In this document: piece by piece, positions 20,792 through 32,900 of the stretch
Layout: each line of letters starts with the position of its first letter
Numbering within the stretch: position 1 is the first letter of the stretch
Source of the DNA: Schistosoma haematobium
Lineage: Eukaryota; Platyhelminthes; Trematoda; Strigeidida; Schistosomatidae
Direction of reading: 5' to 3'
NCBI RefSeq assembly: GCF_000699445.3
Contig: NC_067198.1
Span: 41,161,691 to 41,225,690 of the forward strand
DNA: 64,000 nt
Notes under the pieces: generated by a model
The model's input: the letters and a program-made list of their open reading frames with translations, nothing else
The model's database searches: none
Told to the model about the DNA's origin: nothing
Position numbers and translations under genes: made by a program

Positions 20792-22540
20792 TGTAGATGT
20801 AAATACATCCCTAAAATAAATAGTTCTGTAAGTCTTCGACTTTGGATGCTGACCACATTAGTTTTAATGGACTCGCCTAGCTGAATGCGCTCGATCATGT
20901 ATCCGCACCAGATCAAGAGTGGGAACGCTGTGCTCAACACCCCCTGCAACCGCTAGCCAGATTAGATCAGATGATCCTCGATATATTGATAGCCTATCAA
21001 ACATATCTTCGAACCTCCTCGCTTCTGTCCTTTGATTTCACTTGGTGGGTAAGGTTCATGTCAGGTGTTACTGGTTAAAGAGTTGTCAAACTCCGGATAC
21101 CTGTGGCATCATCATTGGTGAGCCCGACGTGATCTGATACACCAAATTGCAAACTGTGAGCCTGTTCCTTTTTTGGATTTTATATATCATTGCCTTATTT
21201 TAATTTTTTATGCATTTGTGATATTTTCTGTGTTTTTGGATATATATATATATTTCAGTCGTTCATTCTCGTACTTCATATTTCACCATAACTGAACAGA
21301 CACCCAAGGTACTTAAGTTAAAGAGTATTCCCTCACCTTCGTTTCAACTAATGCTCTTCTAGCCAGGCAGCTATTGAAGCCTGGTTCTGCTACGCAGAAG
21401 ATGACTTCTACGATCGACACACGTGCACAATTCCTCGCAGTAGTCAAGGCACTACAGCGCGAATTCAATAGGTACGTAACACCTAGCATGTTTACTAGTG
21501 ATGTTTCGGAACCCTACGAAACGTTTAAACGCGGAGACCTAACTGATCGACTAAGGTTAGACCAACTCCTTAATAACATCGACCTGCAACACGGTTCTGC
21601 GGCAGACATGTTGCAAAGACTGAGAGAGGTTATCGGCCAGAGAATTTTCGATGGTGGCCTATTCAAACAACTTTTCTTGTCCAAACTTCCTCAACAGGTG
21701 CAAGTTGTACTGGCCTCGTTTCAAAACAACGTGTTAGATGAGCTGTCCGCATCTGCCGACCGCCTCTTAGAAATCACGAAATCTTCTGATGCATAGTTTT
21801 TTTTCAGTCAAAGAGATGCCTCAAACGACCCAGAGTGACATTACAGAGTTATGTCATACACCTACACGTTATCTTAAATTTCGTAACGACCGTAAACGGA
21901 CATATACCCTGCGAAGAAGCACTTCACGTAGGCGATCTGTCTCTAGACCACGGTAGACGGATAACCCGGCTGGTGCTGGTACCATAATCAGTATGGAAAG
22001 TCCTCCGGAAATTGCAGAAAACCCCGCAGTTTTCCCGACCCAACATCGACCGACTCGAAAAACAACTCGGGAAACTTCCAAGCCGACACGCGTTAATGGC
22101 AACCGTAGCTGGCGAACATAGCCGTCTGTCATACGTCACAGATGTGGTAACAAGAGTTCGCTACCTCGTCTATACCGGCGCAGAAGTTAGCATTCTTCCA
22201 GCGAACTCTAACGACCGTCTTCACGAATCAGTTTTAAATTTACAGGCGGCAAACGGAAAGCCTATCTCTGAGTGTGGCAAAAAGTACATTTACCTTAACG
22301 TCGGTTTACGTAAACCCATTTACTGGAATTTCGTTGTTGCCAATCATTGATATAGACCTTCTACAACATCAAAATCTGATCATCAATACGCTAGTAGACG
22401 GAAACACTAGTTTATCTGCCTGCGTAACTTCTTTTTCTGATTGCAGATTATCTCCACTCACAACTAGGCACACGATAGACCCATTTTATCAACCACTACT
22501 CGATAAGTATCCTGACTCATCGTATCGTAACAGTTAACAA
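20792..22540 (+). mobile_element. CsRn1-type element, second copy, truncated
   Basis: 5' LTR 20792-21114 (TGTAGATG to CATCATCA), PBS at 21115, leader, broken gag (about 21295-22080) and the protease region (22012-22540). The gag reads RAQFLAVVKALQREFNRYV and LPQQVQVVLASFQNN; a stop follows DRLLEITKSSDA. The protease reads YLVYTGAEVSIL, with Tyr in place of the catalytic Asp of DTGAE. Sequence similarity stops at about 22535; RT, IN and 3' LTR are missing. Confidence 0.85.
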
Positions 22541-22894
22541 TATGACACCTAGTACTTCAAAATAACACATTTAAACTGAAGATAGGATAATACATACTTC
22601 ATATGAATAAAAGAGATAAGTTATATAAGGATAACCACGCCTGCCAGACTGAGTCTTGCCATCCGAATAATTTAAATAATTGTTCTCACGTTCACCATTA
22701 TCAGCCTTCTCTTCGTGTGAAATTTTGAACACTTATTCTCCGAGTTATCTCATGTTCAGCTTTGAAGTTTTCGTGGTTACGGCCAATCCCTTTACAGCTA
22801 TATCGACGCCATAATTTTTCGGAATTCGACAAGACCTTAAACAGTAACACCTTTTATAATCGAAACGTTCCAACCCAGTGAAATCAGAAGTCAG

Positions 22895-23125
22895 AAGCGA
22901 GGATGTTCAAAGATACACTTGATATAATATCCATATATCGAGAAGTGACTAACCTAAGCTGGTTAGCGGTTGTGATCACTCAGCGGGAGTAATCACTTGT
23001 GATCGTGTGCAGATGCATGACCGAGCTCTGTCAGCTAGGTGAGTCTATTAAATCTATTGACGTCACCATCGGGTGTCGAAGACTTACAAAGGCACTGATT
23101 TTTGGGATTTATTTACCGTCGTAGG
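22895..23125 (-). repeat. CsRn1-type LTR relic, reverse orientation
   Basis: Reverse complement begins GGTAAATAAATCCCAAAAATC, then GTCTTCGACACCCGATGGTG, CTCACCTAGCTGACAGAGC and CTCGATATATGGATAT. These follow the order of the LTR at 9854. Both LTR ends are eroded. Confidence 0.7.
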
Positions 23126-23987
23126 TTTCATGGAATCGTAACTAAGTTGACACGTAAAATCGAAAGCTACTGTGTGGCGACACGGTATCCGGGATGAGTT
23201 TACTCCTACCGTACAAAAGAACAAAAGATAATCTGATCAGGCCCTCTGGTCACGCGATTAATTTTCACATCTGACACATCTTTGTTCTCGTCCTTCAGAA
23301 TAGCGAAACGTCTATAATCGGAGAACTGACTACTTGTCTCATGATTACCAACTTTCCATCGAATTGTCAGTGAATGGAAGCATCTATCTCTTCAAGTGAT
23401 AATAGTCCCTTCCATCAGTTTATGCAACAAAATCCTGTGCTTCTAAAAACAAAAGTGACGTTCTGACGCTTTATTCTCCCCAAAACGAAGCAATGCAAAT
23501 AGACACTTCACTACTCTGCCATAAGAAACAGCATCTCGCCCCTCGAATCACTAAGTCAAGAGAAAAGGGAGCAAATGAACTAGCATAGTGATCAAGCGAA
23601 AAACAACACATTAGTACTCTTTCTTTATAGCTAAAATTTAAAAAGCGTTTACTCGAAGTCTGTTTGAATCGCTCAAAACATGAGGTCATATGCTACGAAC
23701 CATTGGGGGCTTATTAGGGTTATCGAGATGTAGATGCTTAGGGAGATGTGCAGCGGTGCATCCTGATGAACTAAGATTCCATTTTGAGGTTCTATGATAC
23801 TTTTATTGTTAAATACCTTCCTTTAGAAACCCGATTCTGTAAGGATACTTAGCAGCGAACTCAATATGGATCGAAAATTTAGTATGTTCAATGCAAATAA
23901 TGTTGAGTACGAATTCTGTTTGCTTATTATAGTTTAGTTTCTGTAGATGAAAATAAAGAATCACTGGATAGTTCGGAATGCATACAA
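23126..23987. other. Upstream region of HSL; no gene recognised
   Basis: No coding or repeat match seen. This should hold the HSL promoter and 5' UTR. The frame of HSL exon 1 stays open upstream to about 23915 without an ATG, and an acceptor-like CTGTAG ends at 23946, so a further 5' UTR exon is possible. Confidence 0.4.
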
Positions 23988-26900
23988 ATGGTACGGCTGT
24001 GTTCGGAATTGCATCTACAAGTAATAACGACTTGTCGAGTCTTGTATATTTTCTTAGTGCAGAACGTACCTCACAATTATTCGAACTAATCTCGAAATAG
24101 ATAATGAAAATACCGAAAGTTCTCAGTCGGAAAGCGATATCGTTTGTGCTTTAAGAAAACTTCATGCTCTGTTGAACTCGGGTTTTTCTTCAAGGATTAA
24201 ATATTTGTATTCGATAGCAGGTGATTATGATTTCGGCTCTTTGCGGGCGAATGGCATCCGAAGCTTTTTGGCCATCACTACTAGATGCTCTGCTGTTCTG
24301 CTGATGTACATTCGGCAAATGAGTTCATATTCCCTTTCCAACTGGTAAGACCAGATTTAACCAGATTCACTATTTTCGTTTAGGCGAATTCGTAAACTAT
24401 TAAAACCTTTTAAATTTTTTCTACGACTCATCCTTAAGTGAAATTACGGTTGTGGAACTACTATAAAGGTCAGTAGGAGAGTAAATAAAGATACTTTTGA
24501 GGTTTGGAAAATAATGGGTGAATGTATTCATACAACAATTTTAGATTCCGAATATGAACTCAGATCTCTATTTATGTAAATAGTCCTTAAGACCCCAATC
24601 AGAGTTTACTTCTCACGCTAGTTAATGCAAAACCCAGTGATTTAATAGATCCTGTTTTGTGGAATAAATTTTGGCAATTAATACTACTGGAATTGCTCTC
24701 ATATGCTGGGATCACTAGGTAAGTAATAGTGAGGTTAGACGCAGAGTATTAGGGAATGGTGGTAAGCCATTTGATGAGGTTGCGGATCTTCATCGACTGA
24801 GATGGTTGGACCACGTGTTACGTATGCCCGAACACCGATTACCACGACGTGCAATGCTAACCGGTGTTGGGGATGGTCGTAAGAAAGTTAGGGGCGGCCA
24901 AACTAAAACGTGGCATCAGTGCTTGAAGTCAGTAACTTCTGGTCTGTGCCATGTTGGTGGATGCAGACTACTTGGTTGGGGTTCGCGTGACTATCGTAAC
25001 CGGTGGTTGGAGATTCTTGGTGACATGTCTCAGAATTGGTCACAATGGCCTAGGTGTATTCACTCTGTCTTCCTTTGAACTATTGGATTGAAATCGCTTC
25101 ATATCTTTCTTCCTACCAACTAATTATTTCTTTCTGTACTATCCTTATATTACAATCTTTCTTTTATATATAACCACCATTGACTTAACCACCCCTATGA
25201 ATCCGGTGTTCATCTTGCTGTGCTACTGAGGTATGGCGACTTGGACCGATGCATATATGTGCCTGGCCCTACGTTGTAACTGACTGACTTGAGTCAGCAC
25301 TGTATGTCAAGGTAGATGTAGTGCACGACTCGATTAATTAATTCGTTCCAAGTCCACTCCGTTAGTTTGTTCGTTGTCCGGGGCTTCTCACTTCGATAGT
25401 GTTCATTCGATGGTTCTACTATGCACGAGTTGTGACTCTTCAATACCTATTTCAAGACCAAACGAATTGCTTTTCTGTGATGTACTGTCAAGTATCTCTA
25501 TCCCTAAAGGTGGTATAGCTGGATCTAGTAGTTCCTATTTAATGCAAAAAATCCTTTTCACTCGTCTTTACTTAGTCTGTCAACACCATGAATCAAATAT
25601 CTTTCTGAATAAGCAGTTATCTACATGCTTGACCACCATACATTGCTCCTAAACTGCTTCCCCTGTTAAATCTACTCTGAATTCTCACTGTATTTCACCA
25701 CTTTGCTGTGTGGTGACTTTGACTGATACACACATCCTAGGCTCTACTTTGGTTGTGACACTGGTCGTTAATTCTACAGGTACGAAGTGAATGTGGAAAT
25801 ATTCGTTTAAAAGGTTTGTGTGGCACATTTATATTTGGTGCCTCATTGTACCAATTTTTATGTGTTTAAACAAATGAATGAAGCAGTTTACGTGATCTGC
25901 TTACCGTCGTAAAGGCTGTCGATCAATGCAATTGTTGGAATGATTGTAGCGTCTACACCAGTAATTTACCCACGAAACCGATCTACCGATCCCACCTAAA
26001 TGGAATTTGGGTGATAAAACTACTGGCCAACTGATTAAGAATGTAAACAATGTAAGAGAATTCACGCTATTGTATATGTACAAAATGCTTTACCAAGATG
26101 TTATGGTTATTAGTTACTTGTCAGTTGAAAGATGAGTAATGGAGATTTAAAATAAAGGTCACAAAATAATCACCTGAGATGGCTGGGACATGTGTTACGT
26201 ATGCTCAACCACCAACTGCCTCGACGTGCGATGTTTTATGGTGTAGGAGTAGGTTGGAAAAAAGCTAGAGACAGTCAGGCCAACACATGGCACAAATCCA
26301 TGAGGTCACTGACAAGTGGACTGGGTTGTGTTGGCAGGTGTAGACTACCTGGTTGGAGACCGCGAGATCATAACAACCGATGGTTAGAGACCCTGAATGA
26401 CATGGCTCAAAATCGTTTGCAATGGCGTAGGTGCATCCACTCTTTGCGTTCTCCCAAATTCTAATCTTCTGAATTCTTCATATCTCTTTTTTTCTCTCTT
26501 CAAATTTATTTCACTGAATTATACTCTTTAAATAACATCTTCAAACCCTAATCTTCCCGATTACTGCTTATACTCTTGCTACCTCTACCACTATGGGGTT
26601 TGAATCGACAATTGTATCTGTGTGCTAATGTGGTGTGGCAACTTGAACTGATGTACGTACGAAGTTCTACGTTGCTACTGACTGATTGACTACTCATTGT
26701 AACAACCGTTTTAGGTCCATCAGAGGACGTCTGTTCAGATATATAATCACAGAAAAACTGCAATCACTTAGTTACTTTTATCGATATCTTTCTGCCAATG
26801 TTGATTGATAAGTCGTAAAAATATATACTGGAAGGGACTTATCCAAAAAGATTTCAATGTGGTTCTCACAAGAGAACTTCTGTCCCCTCATAAGCTAATT

Positions 26901-29900
26901 TAATCAATGATCGTAACTAGTTTGACCAGATTATTTTTCATTTGTAAGCCTCAGTTATTCTATCCAGTACTTCGAAACTGTCATTTTAAATAACTATAGG
27001 GGTGTATGTTTAGGGTTGACTAACGTCGTGTTGTATTAATTTGACCCAAAATCTCTTTCAAGCACTATCATAGTTACAGTGAACAGTTGTTTTTCATTCC
27101 TTGACACTGGTGATTTGTCTATGTGACTGTTTCAATTGGCTACACAACTAAGCATCAAGTAGTTTAGGTTACCTTATATAAATCCTATTTTCAATCAGAA
27201 CATTTTGACCTGTTGGATAACAAAAATTTTCTCTTTTCAAGATTTTCAGGGATTACTTTGAAGAAAACAAGATATTGACAGTTGTGGTTGTGATCCCACA
27301 TATACTCAGTATTGGTTTTTTGAAATAGTCGGTTTTAGATAGTATTCTAACCTATTGGATTGCTTGTAATATAAGAATTAATAATTTCTACGTGTACTGT
27401 AGTAAACATTATCGTACATATTATACCCATATTTGATCATAATACAAGATTATAATTTCCTATTAACGTTAGGTCTGGTATAACACATAAAAGCGTGATA
27501 GCATATATCAATTGCCTTATGGAGCTCAGTCTGTGTCTTGAAGTTCTTAGTTATCTACCACGTTTCACTAAACCTTGTACGCTTTTCCCTCGATCTGAGT
27601 TCGTCGATTTGCCGGAAATTGGACATTGTGATGTAAGCAGTTTTGATGATAAACCGACAAATATTACCGATGCATATTCTACTGTCAAATCAAAACAGCA
27701 TCAAGAAGATCTTTCAGAGTTCTACCGACTAGAAGTCCTATCAGACAGTATAAAACAAGAATATTTTTATGGTCGTTGTCTAGCCTTTTACTTATGCCCT
27801 AGTGCTCAGAGAATTTTGCTGTTCCTCAATTCGTTTATGGCGGGATATGGTAATAGCTTTTTGGTAAGCATACTTATTTATTTAATATGAGTAACTTTAG
27901 TCCAATGTACTTGAATTTATGATATCAGAACACCTATTAAAGTTGTTTTAGCAAAATTACTTTCTCTTTATTAAAGTAAATCTCTGACCATTTTCGATAC
28001 TAGACCGTTCATTTGTAAATTTTGATATCTAACTCGAAGGTTCACTGATTTAATTACTTGACTTCTTACCATTTGGAGGGGGAAGGAGAGTCACGCAATT
28101 TTATTAACTCTCAGATGGTGTAAATTTGAGCTGAATGCACAAACCTCTACGTGGTTACTAAGTCGTATTAAATTTAAACCAAAGTAGGTTAAATATGCAA
28201 AATATTTATGCTTTCAAAATTAATTATGTCGTTTAAGAAAATATTAGTTTGTAGAATCATATCATAGCACAGGTCCTATATATTTGGTGCAGTGGTTGAG
28301 AAGTTTAAGTTTCAGTCACAAAATCCCGGATTTGAACTGTGCTTTGCCTACTTCGGTTTGAGCAGGCATATAGTGTCATGAGCTGTTATACAGTTTGGCT
28401 CATATCCAAGGACCTGGTGAGTTATGCAACTGGATAAGTTGTCCTGTTCTAGAAGAACAGCCTATCAGTCATCCACAACACAGAGCTTGGGACAAGTGTA
28501 TCATTTATGACCCGCAACTAGGTAGGATGCACCTACTTAGAAAAAGAACACTCACTTTGGTCCAAGTACATCATGCAAATCAGTTTGAAACAATAGAATT
28601 CGTGCACAGATCCTAGTACTGGTCAGCAGGAAATAATTCAGATGACTAACCACACCAATCATTCCAACTTGTTGCTTATGTACCTAATTATTTGAGCGGC
28701 TTGTTCACATAATCTATGGCTTATATTCTGGTAAATAAGGGTGTTTTTTGTTTTACAAATATTTTAGACTAGCAAACAAGGAATTGTCAGCTTAGTCAAC
28801 ACAGTTTATCGGTCCGTTACTTCTTACTTATCCCCTGAAGACCGCGGCAAGATGCTGGCAAAGCTTACACGAAATTCCAGTGTTCAATTTTGTAAAGCAT
28901 TTTGGAATTTAGCAGAATTACGTGTAGTATCTGAAGCCCCCAATGTAATTCTACCTTCCATGGCTGTAGCTCGCTCTTTTAAATTACAAACAAAATCGCT
29001 AAAAATACCTCTAGATATGAATATTCGAGAAAACGGAAGAGGTTCGTTTGTTGTTCTAATAAAGTTTATGTATTGTCTTAATGTGAATAATCCATAATTT
29101 AGTTCTATGTTCTAATGTAACTAAATAATAAAGTAAAACATAGCAAGATGTCTTGGTGGCAGAAATAATTGAATCATACATTCGAGTAGACTTTTTTAAA
29201 CAAGGTTAGTATATAGTAGTGGTTTCATTGACGGATTTTCCCACGGTACTTTATACCTATTAATGTCTGTAACGCAATAGTCGTGACCTTGGTGAGAGCC
29301 ACGTAAAAGTACAAGTCTGTGTGTTACATAATACCATGTCTAAAACTTACCAGGTTCTTTCAGGTTTGTTAATGGTTAACATTTAAGAAGTTACTAACCA
29401 TCAATCCACGAACATTTTTGGTGGACAATGTTTCCAATATATGTATCAGAAAACCCAATCTGCCTGTCGTGGGAATATATTTTTCTCATCTATCCCGGTT
29501 TATTAGTAGAATCGTTTAGTTCTAAGTGAGCCTTAATTTTAATTCAATATAATTCATTATATTCGGGTGTTGTCGTATGAAAGTACTTTTATCTCAGAGT
29601 TATTGTTCTAATTAAAACTCACAACAGGAGGAAGTTGGAAAAAATCGACCCTAAAAATAACACTTCACCTTACATAACGGATTTTCGTCGCTCATGGTAT
29701 GGCTTCTAAAGTAAGGAGCTAACGCATTAATTAGTACTCGCATAAAGACCGTATTCAACTGACCTCAAGAAGTTATCACTTTGGCTCCACAGCTACGCCT
29801 CCAGGTTGTCAAAACGACACCCAAACCAGTCTTCTTTACATGTTATTCACATGTCTAATTCACAAGTCAGTGAAGCAACGCTGCGAGATGCATTCCCATG

Positions 29901-32900
29901 GCACACGGTGACCAACAGTAGGTGCATACGGCATTCGTTCCCTCAGGATCCTGGAGTCAGCCCATGTACACCGTTGGTTTGGAATCAGGGTTATTCAACT
30001 CTCCTAGATGTACCCTCAATACCCAGTGACCCGGCTAAAACACCGGATACTCGCTTTTCGTCTTCTCATTTTGGTAAACAACACCACCGCTGCGAGAAGG
30101 AATTGAGTAGGACTTCCCTGACAATGGCTGTGTTGATGTTGCTATGTGAGAGCATTTCAAGAGGGGGAGCTGACTCTCCTCACCCTTAACCGTACCAGGG
30201 CATTTGGGGGAGATTCAATCAGTGAATCGCTTAGGTACACTTCAGTGGTCAAAACTGAGGTCCATTAGGAAATATCTCAACTGATATCCCGTTACTTGTC
30301 AATATGCAAATTCCCTGCACGAACCTTTTCTGCTTACAACTTTTGATGCATCCTGGTGAAACATTTTGTTTTTGTGCTTTTAGTATAATATTATTACAAG
30401 TTCTCCTGTAACGGACATCACGCGACAAATTTCTTTCTTCGAACTTTCAGCTTATAAAATATATATCCATATGCCTCAACCGTAGAACAACACACACTAC
30501 TGCTCTGTAGATTCCAATGTTTCTTCAACGAATAAACAACCTGTTATGACTTTATGTCTGGCTTTTTATCATGTGATTTATCCGCCAATCAAAATAAGAC
30601 TTGTGCAATTTTCGCACTATGTCAAACTAATGACGTTCGACCGGTATGAGCAGCCTAGCGTCCTTATTGGTCCTATGTCCGCCTAGCCTGTCCACTTGAG
30701 TCCAGAGCAACAATACCAGCTTCCAATATGCGGATCGAATCGAATCATTTATTTCAGACATACTGGGTTTATATATCAACCAAACAGACCGCAACGCACT
30801 ATAAAATAGGAAATAACATTTGTACACAATAAAGCCAAAAAAGTGGCTGGGAACGTGGGAGGCAGTAGTCAATAAACTGAACATAGCTTAAGAACAGTAA
30901 ATCGTACAATAATAAATTATAGGTCCAAATAAAGCTTATAATAAGAAGAATATAAATATACATAATCTAATTATTGAATAGTTATACCATAAGAATATAT
31001 AAATAATAATAGTCCATTAATATGTCTCGGAAGTTACTCGTGATTTAATCTTCGCTCGGATATAACACAACCTGAATTGATATTTTGACACTAATTTAAG
31101 AAGCTCAGTTGATCTTTGCTAATTCGCGTCACTTATGGCGTAGGCGAGTTGTCCAACCAAAGGATAAGCTTACTGCTCAGCAGTTCTCTCTGTTGTACTT
31201 GATAGACAAAGAAAATAAGAAATTTGTAAGTTACTAATATTGGACCATAGGTGTCTTTGAACCAATGCTGGTGTATTTTGGAACTAATGATTGAGCAATT
31301 TTGATGTTAGTGGTCAGGGCATTAGGTAAAGATGTCAAATCGGTTGATAAGATAGTGAACTTTCATCAACTAAGATAGATGTATTAAGTATCTCCAAACA
31401 CCGACTTACAGTAATATGGTTTGGTGTAGAAGTAGGCTAGAAGATATATGATGACGGTCAAAACAGTATGTAACACCAGTTATTGATCATTGAACTGAGC
31501 CATTCAAGTAGGTGTTGGCTACTTATTTCGGGTCCGCGTGACTATCGTGCCCAATGGTTAACAACCCTAAGTGGTGTGACTTCAAATCCTCCTCATGTGC
31601 ATCTACTCTTTGACTTTTTCTTAGATCCTGGATTCTGAGATCACCTTATACTTTTCGTTTCCTTTTTTCTATACTTAATCTCTTCTGCTACTGTAACTAC
31701 CATTACTGATACTTACTACTTCCACTAACCTGTGACTTGTTTTGATAATTTTATCTCACTGTACTAGTGTAATGTTGTGGCAACCTGAACCGATGCACTT
31801 ATTGCATGTGACTTACTGACAGATTGATAATCAAAGTGGTATTTCGTACTTTCGTTTTACCGTCATTCCCATATTTATTATGTTGATTTTCTAAACAGAA
31901 TTCATTGTAATAGAACCACCAAAATCACATTTTGGCACTGCTCCACTAGGAATGCGTATATTATGTCGTCATCTTAGATCTGGTTTAGAATGGACTCGGA
32001 CGTCTGAATCTCCTAAATTTTTTGAATCACCTAACTGTATAAACCAATCAAATCATCACTCAAGCAGAAATTCAGTATCACCATTACTATCGTACAATTC
32101 ACGATTCTTTCCATCCAACGATTCGTCATCTGTTGTTTTATCAAGTTCAAATGATCGTCGTTATTCGTACGAAAGTTTTAAATTTTCAAATACTTCAACT
32201 GATAATAATACAAATAAATCACCTTATATATTGTTTTATGTACACGGTGGTGGATTTATTGCTTTAACATCTCAGTCACAGGATGTAAGTCGCATTTGCA
32301 TCCTTACTATCACATAATAACATACGTATGTTTTGTTGATTAGTACATACAACCTGTTAAATTGTCTTACTTTCTCTTTATTGTGTTCATAATACTTCTT
32401 ATTGTCACTGGCTAATTGAAACTACTTAATTGTTAGAAACTTGACAAAACCTTAGTTTAGGTGTCAGAAAATTCAAAGCAGTCAGTTAATCAAATACAAC
32501 GTGGAACCTAGTACGTATATACATCGGTTTAAGTTGCCTTACCCAGCGGTCAATGTATGACAACCTTGATATCGAACATAGATAGCTAATTTGTGTAGGT
32601 GCTCATCTGTAACTGCGAATCGTGATTGTCCAGTGAAAACTAGTGATACTACACTGTTGCTGAAAATAAAGTAGGCAGAGTGGATTTAGAATATGTGATT
32701 TAGTGGCTAAAATCCGGGCTCACTTACTATTCATCAATTACTTCATCGTAAACATTAACCAGGAAGTCCGCATCTACGAATAGGTCTCTGATTGACAACA
32801 AGTGACCTTACGAACTATTATTTAATTACTTACTTAAGTACAAGTATTGGTACAAGGAAGCAGCAAATATGTATGCATCACACAGAACATTCGATTTTTG

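Noticed and set aside
24000..24110. Alternative frame MHTNGTAVFGIASTSN over HSL exon 1-2
   Set aside because: Runs into a stop at ATAG and cannot be joined to exon 3 in phase; the frame with the 37-nt intron gives a complete HSL.
25374..25652. 92-codon open frame in HSL intron 2
   Set aside because: Situated between RTE tails; the residues match nothing and the HSL exon phases are complete without it.
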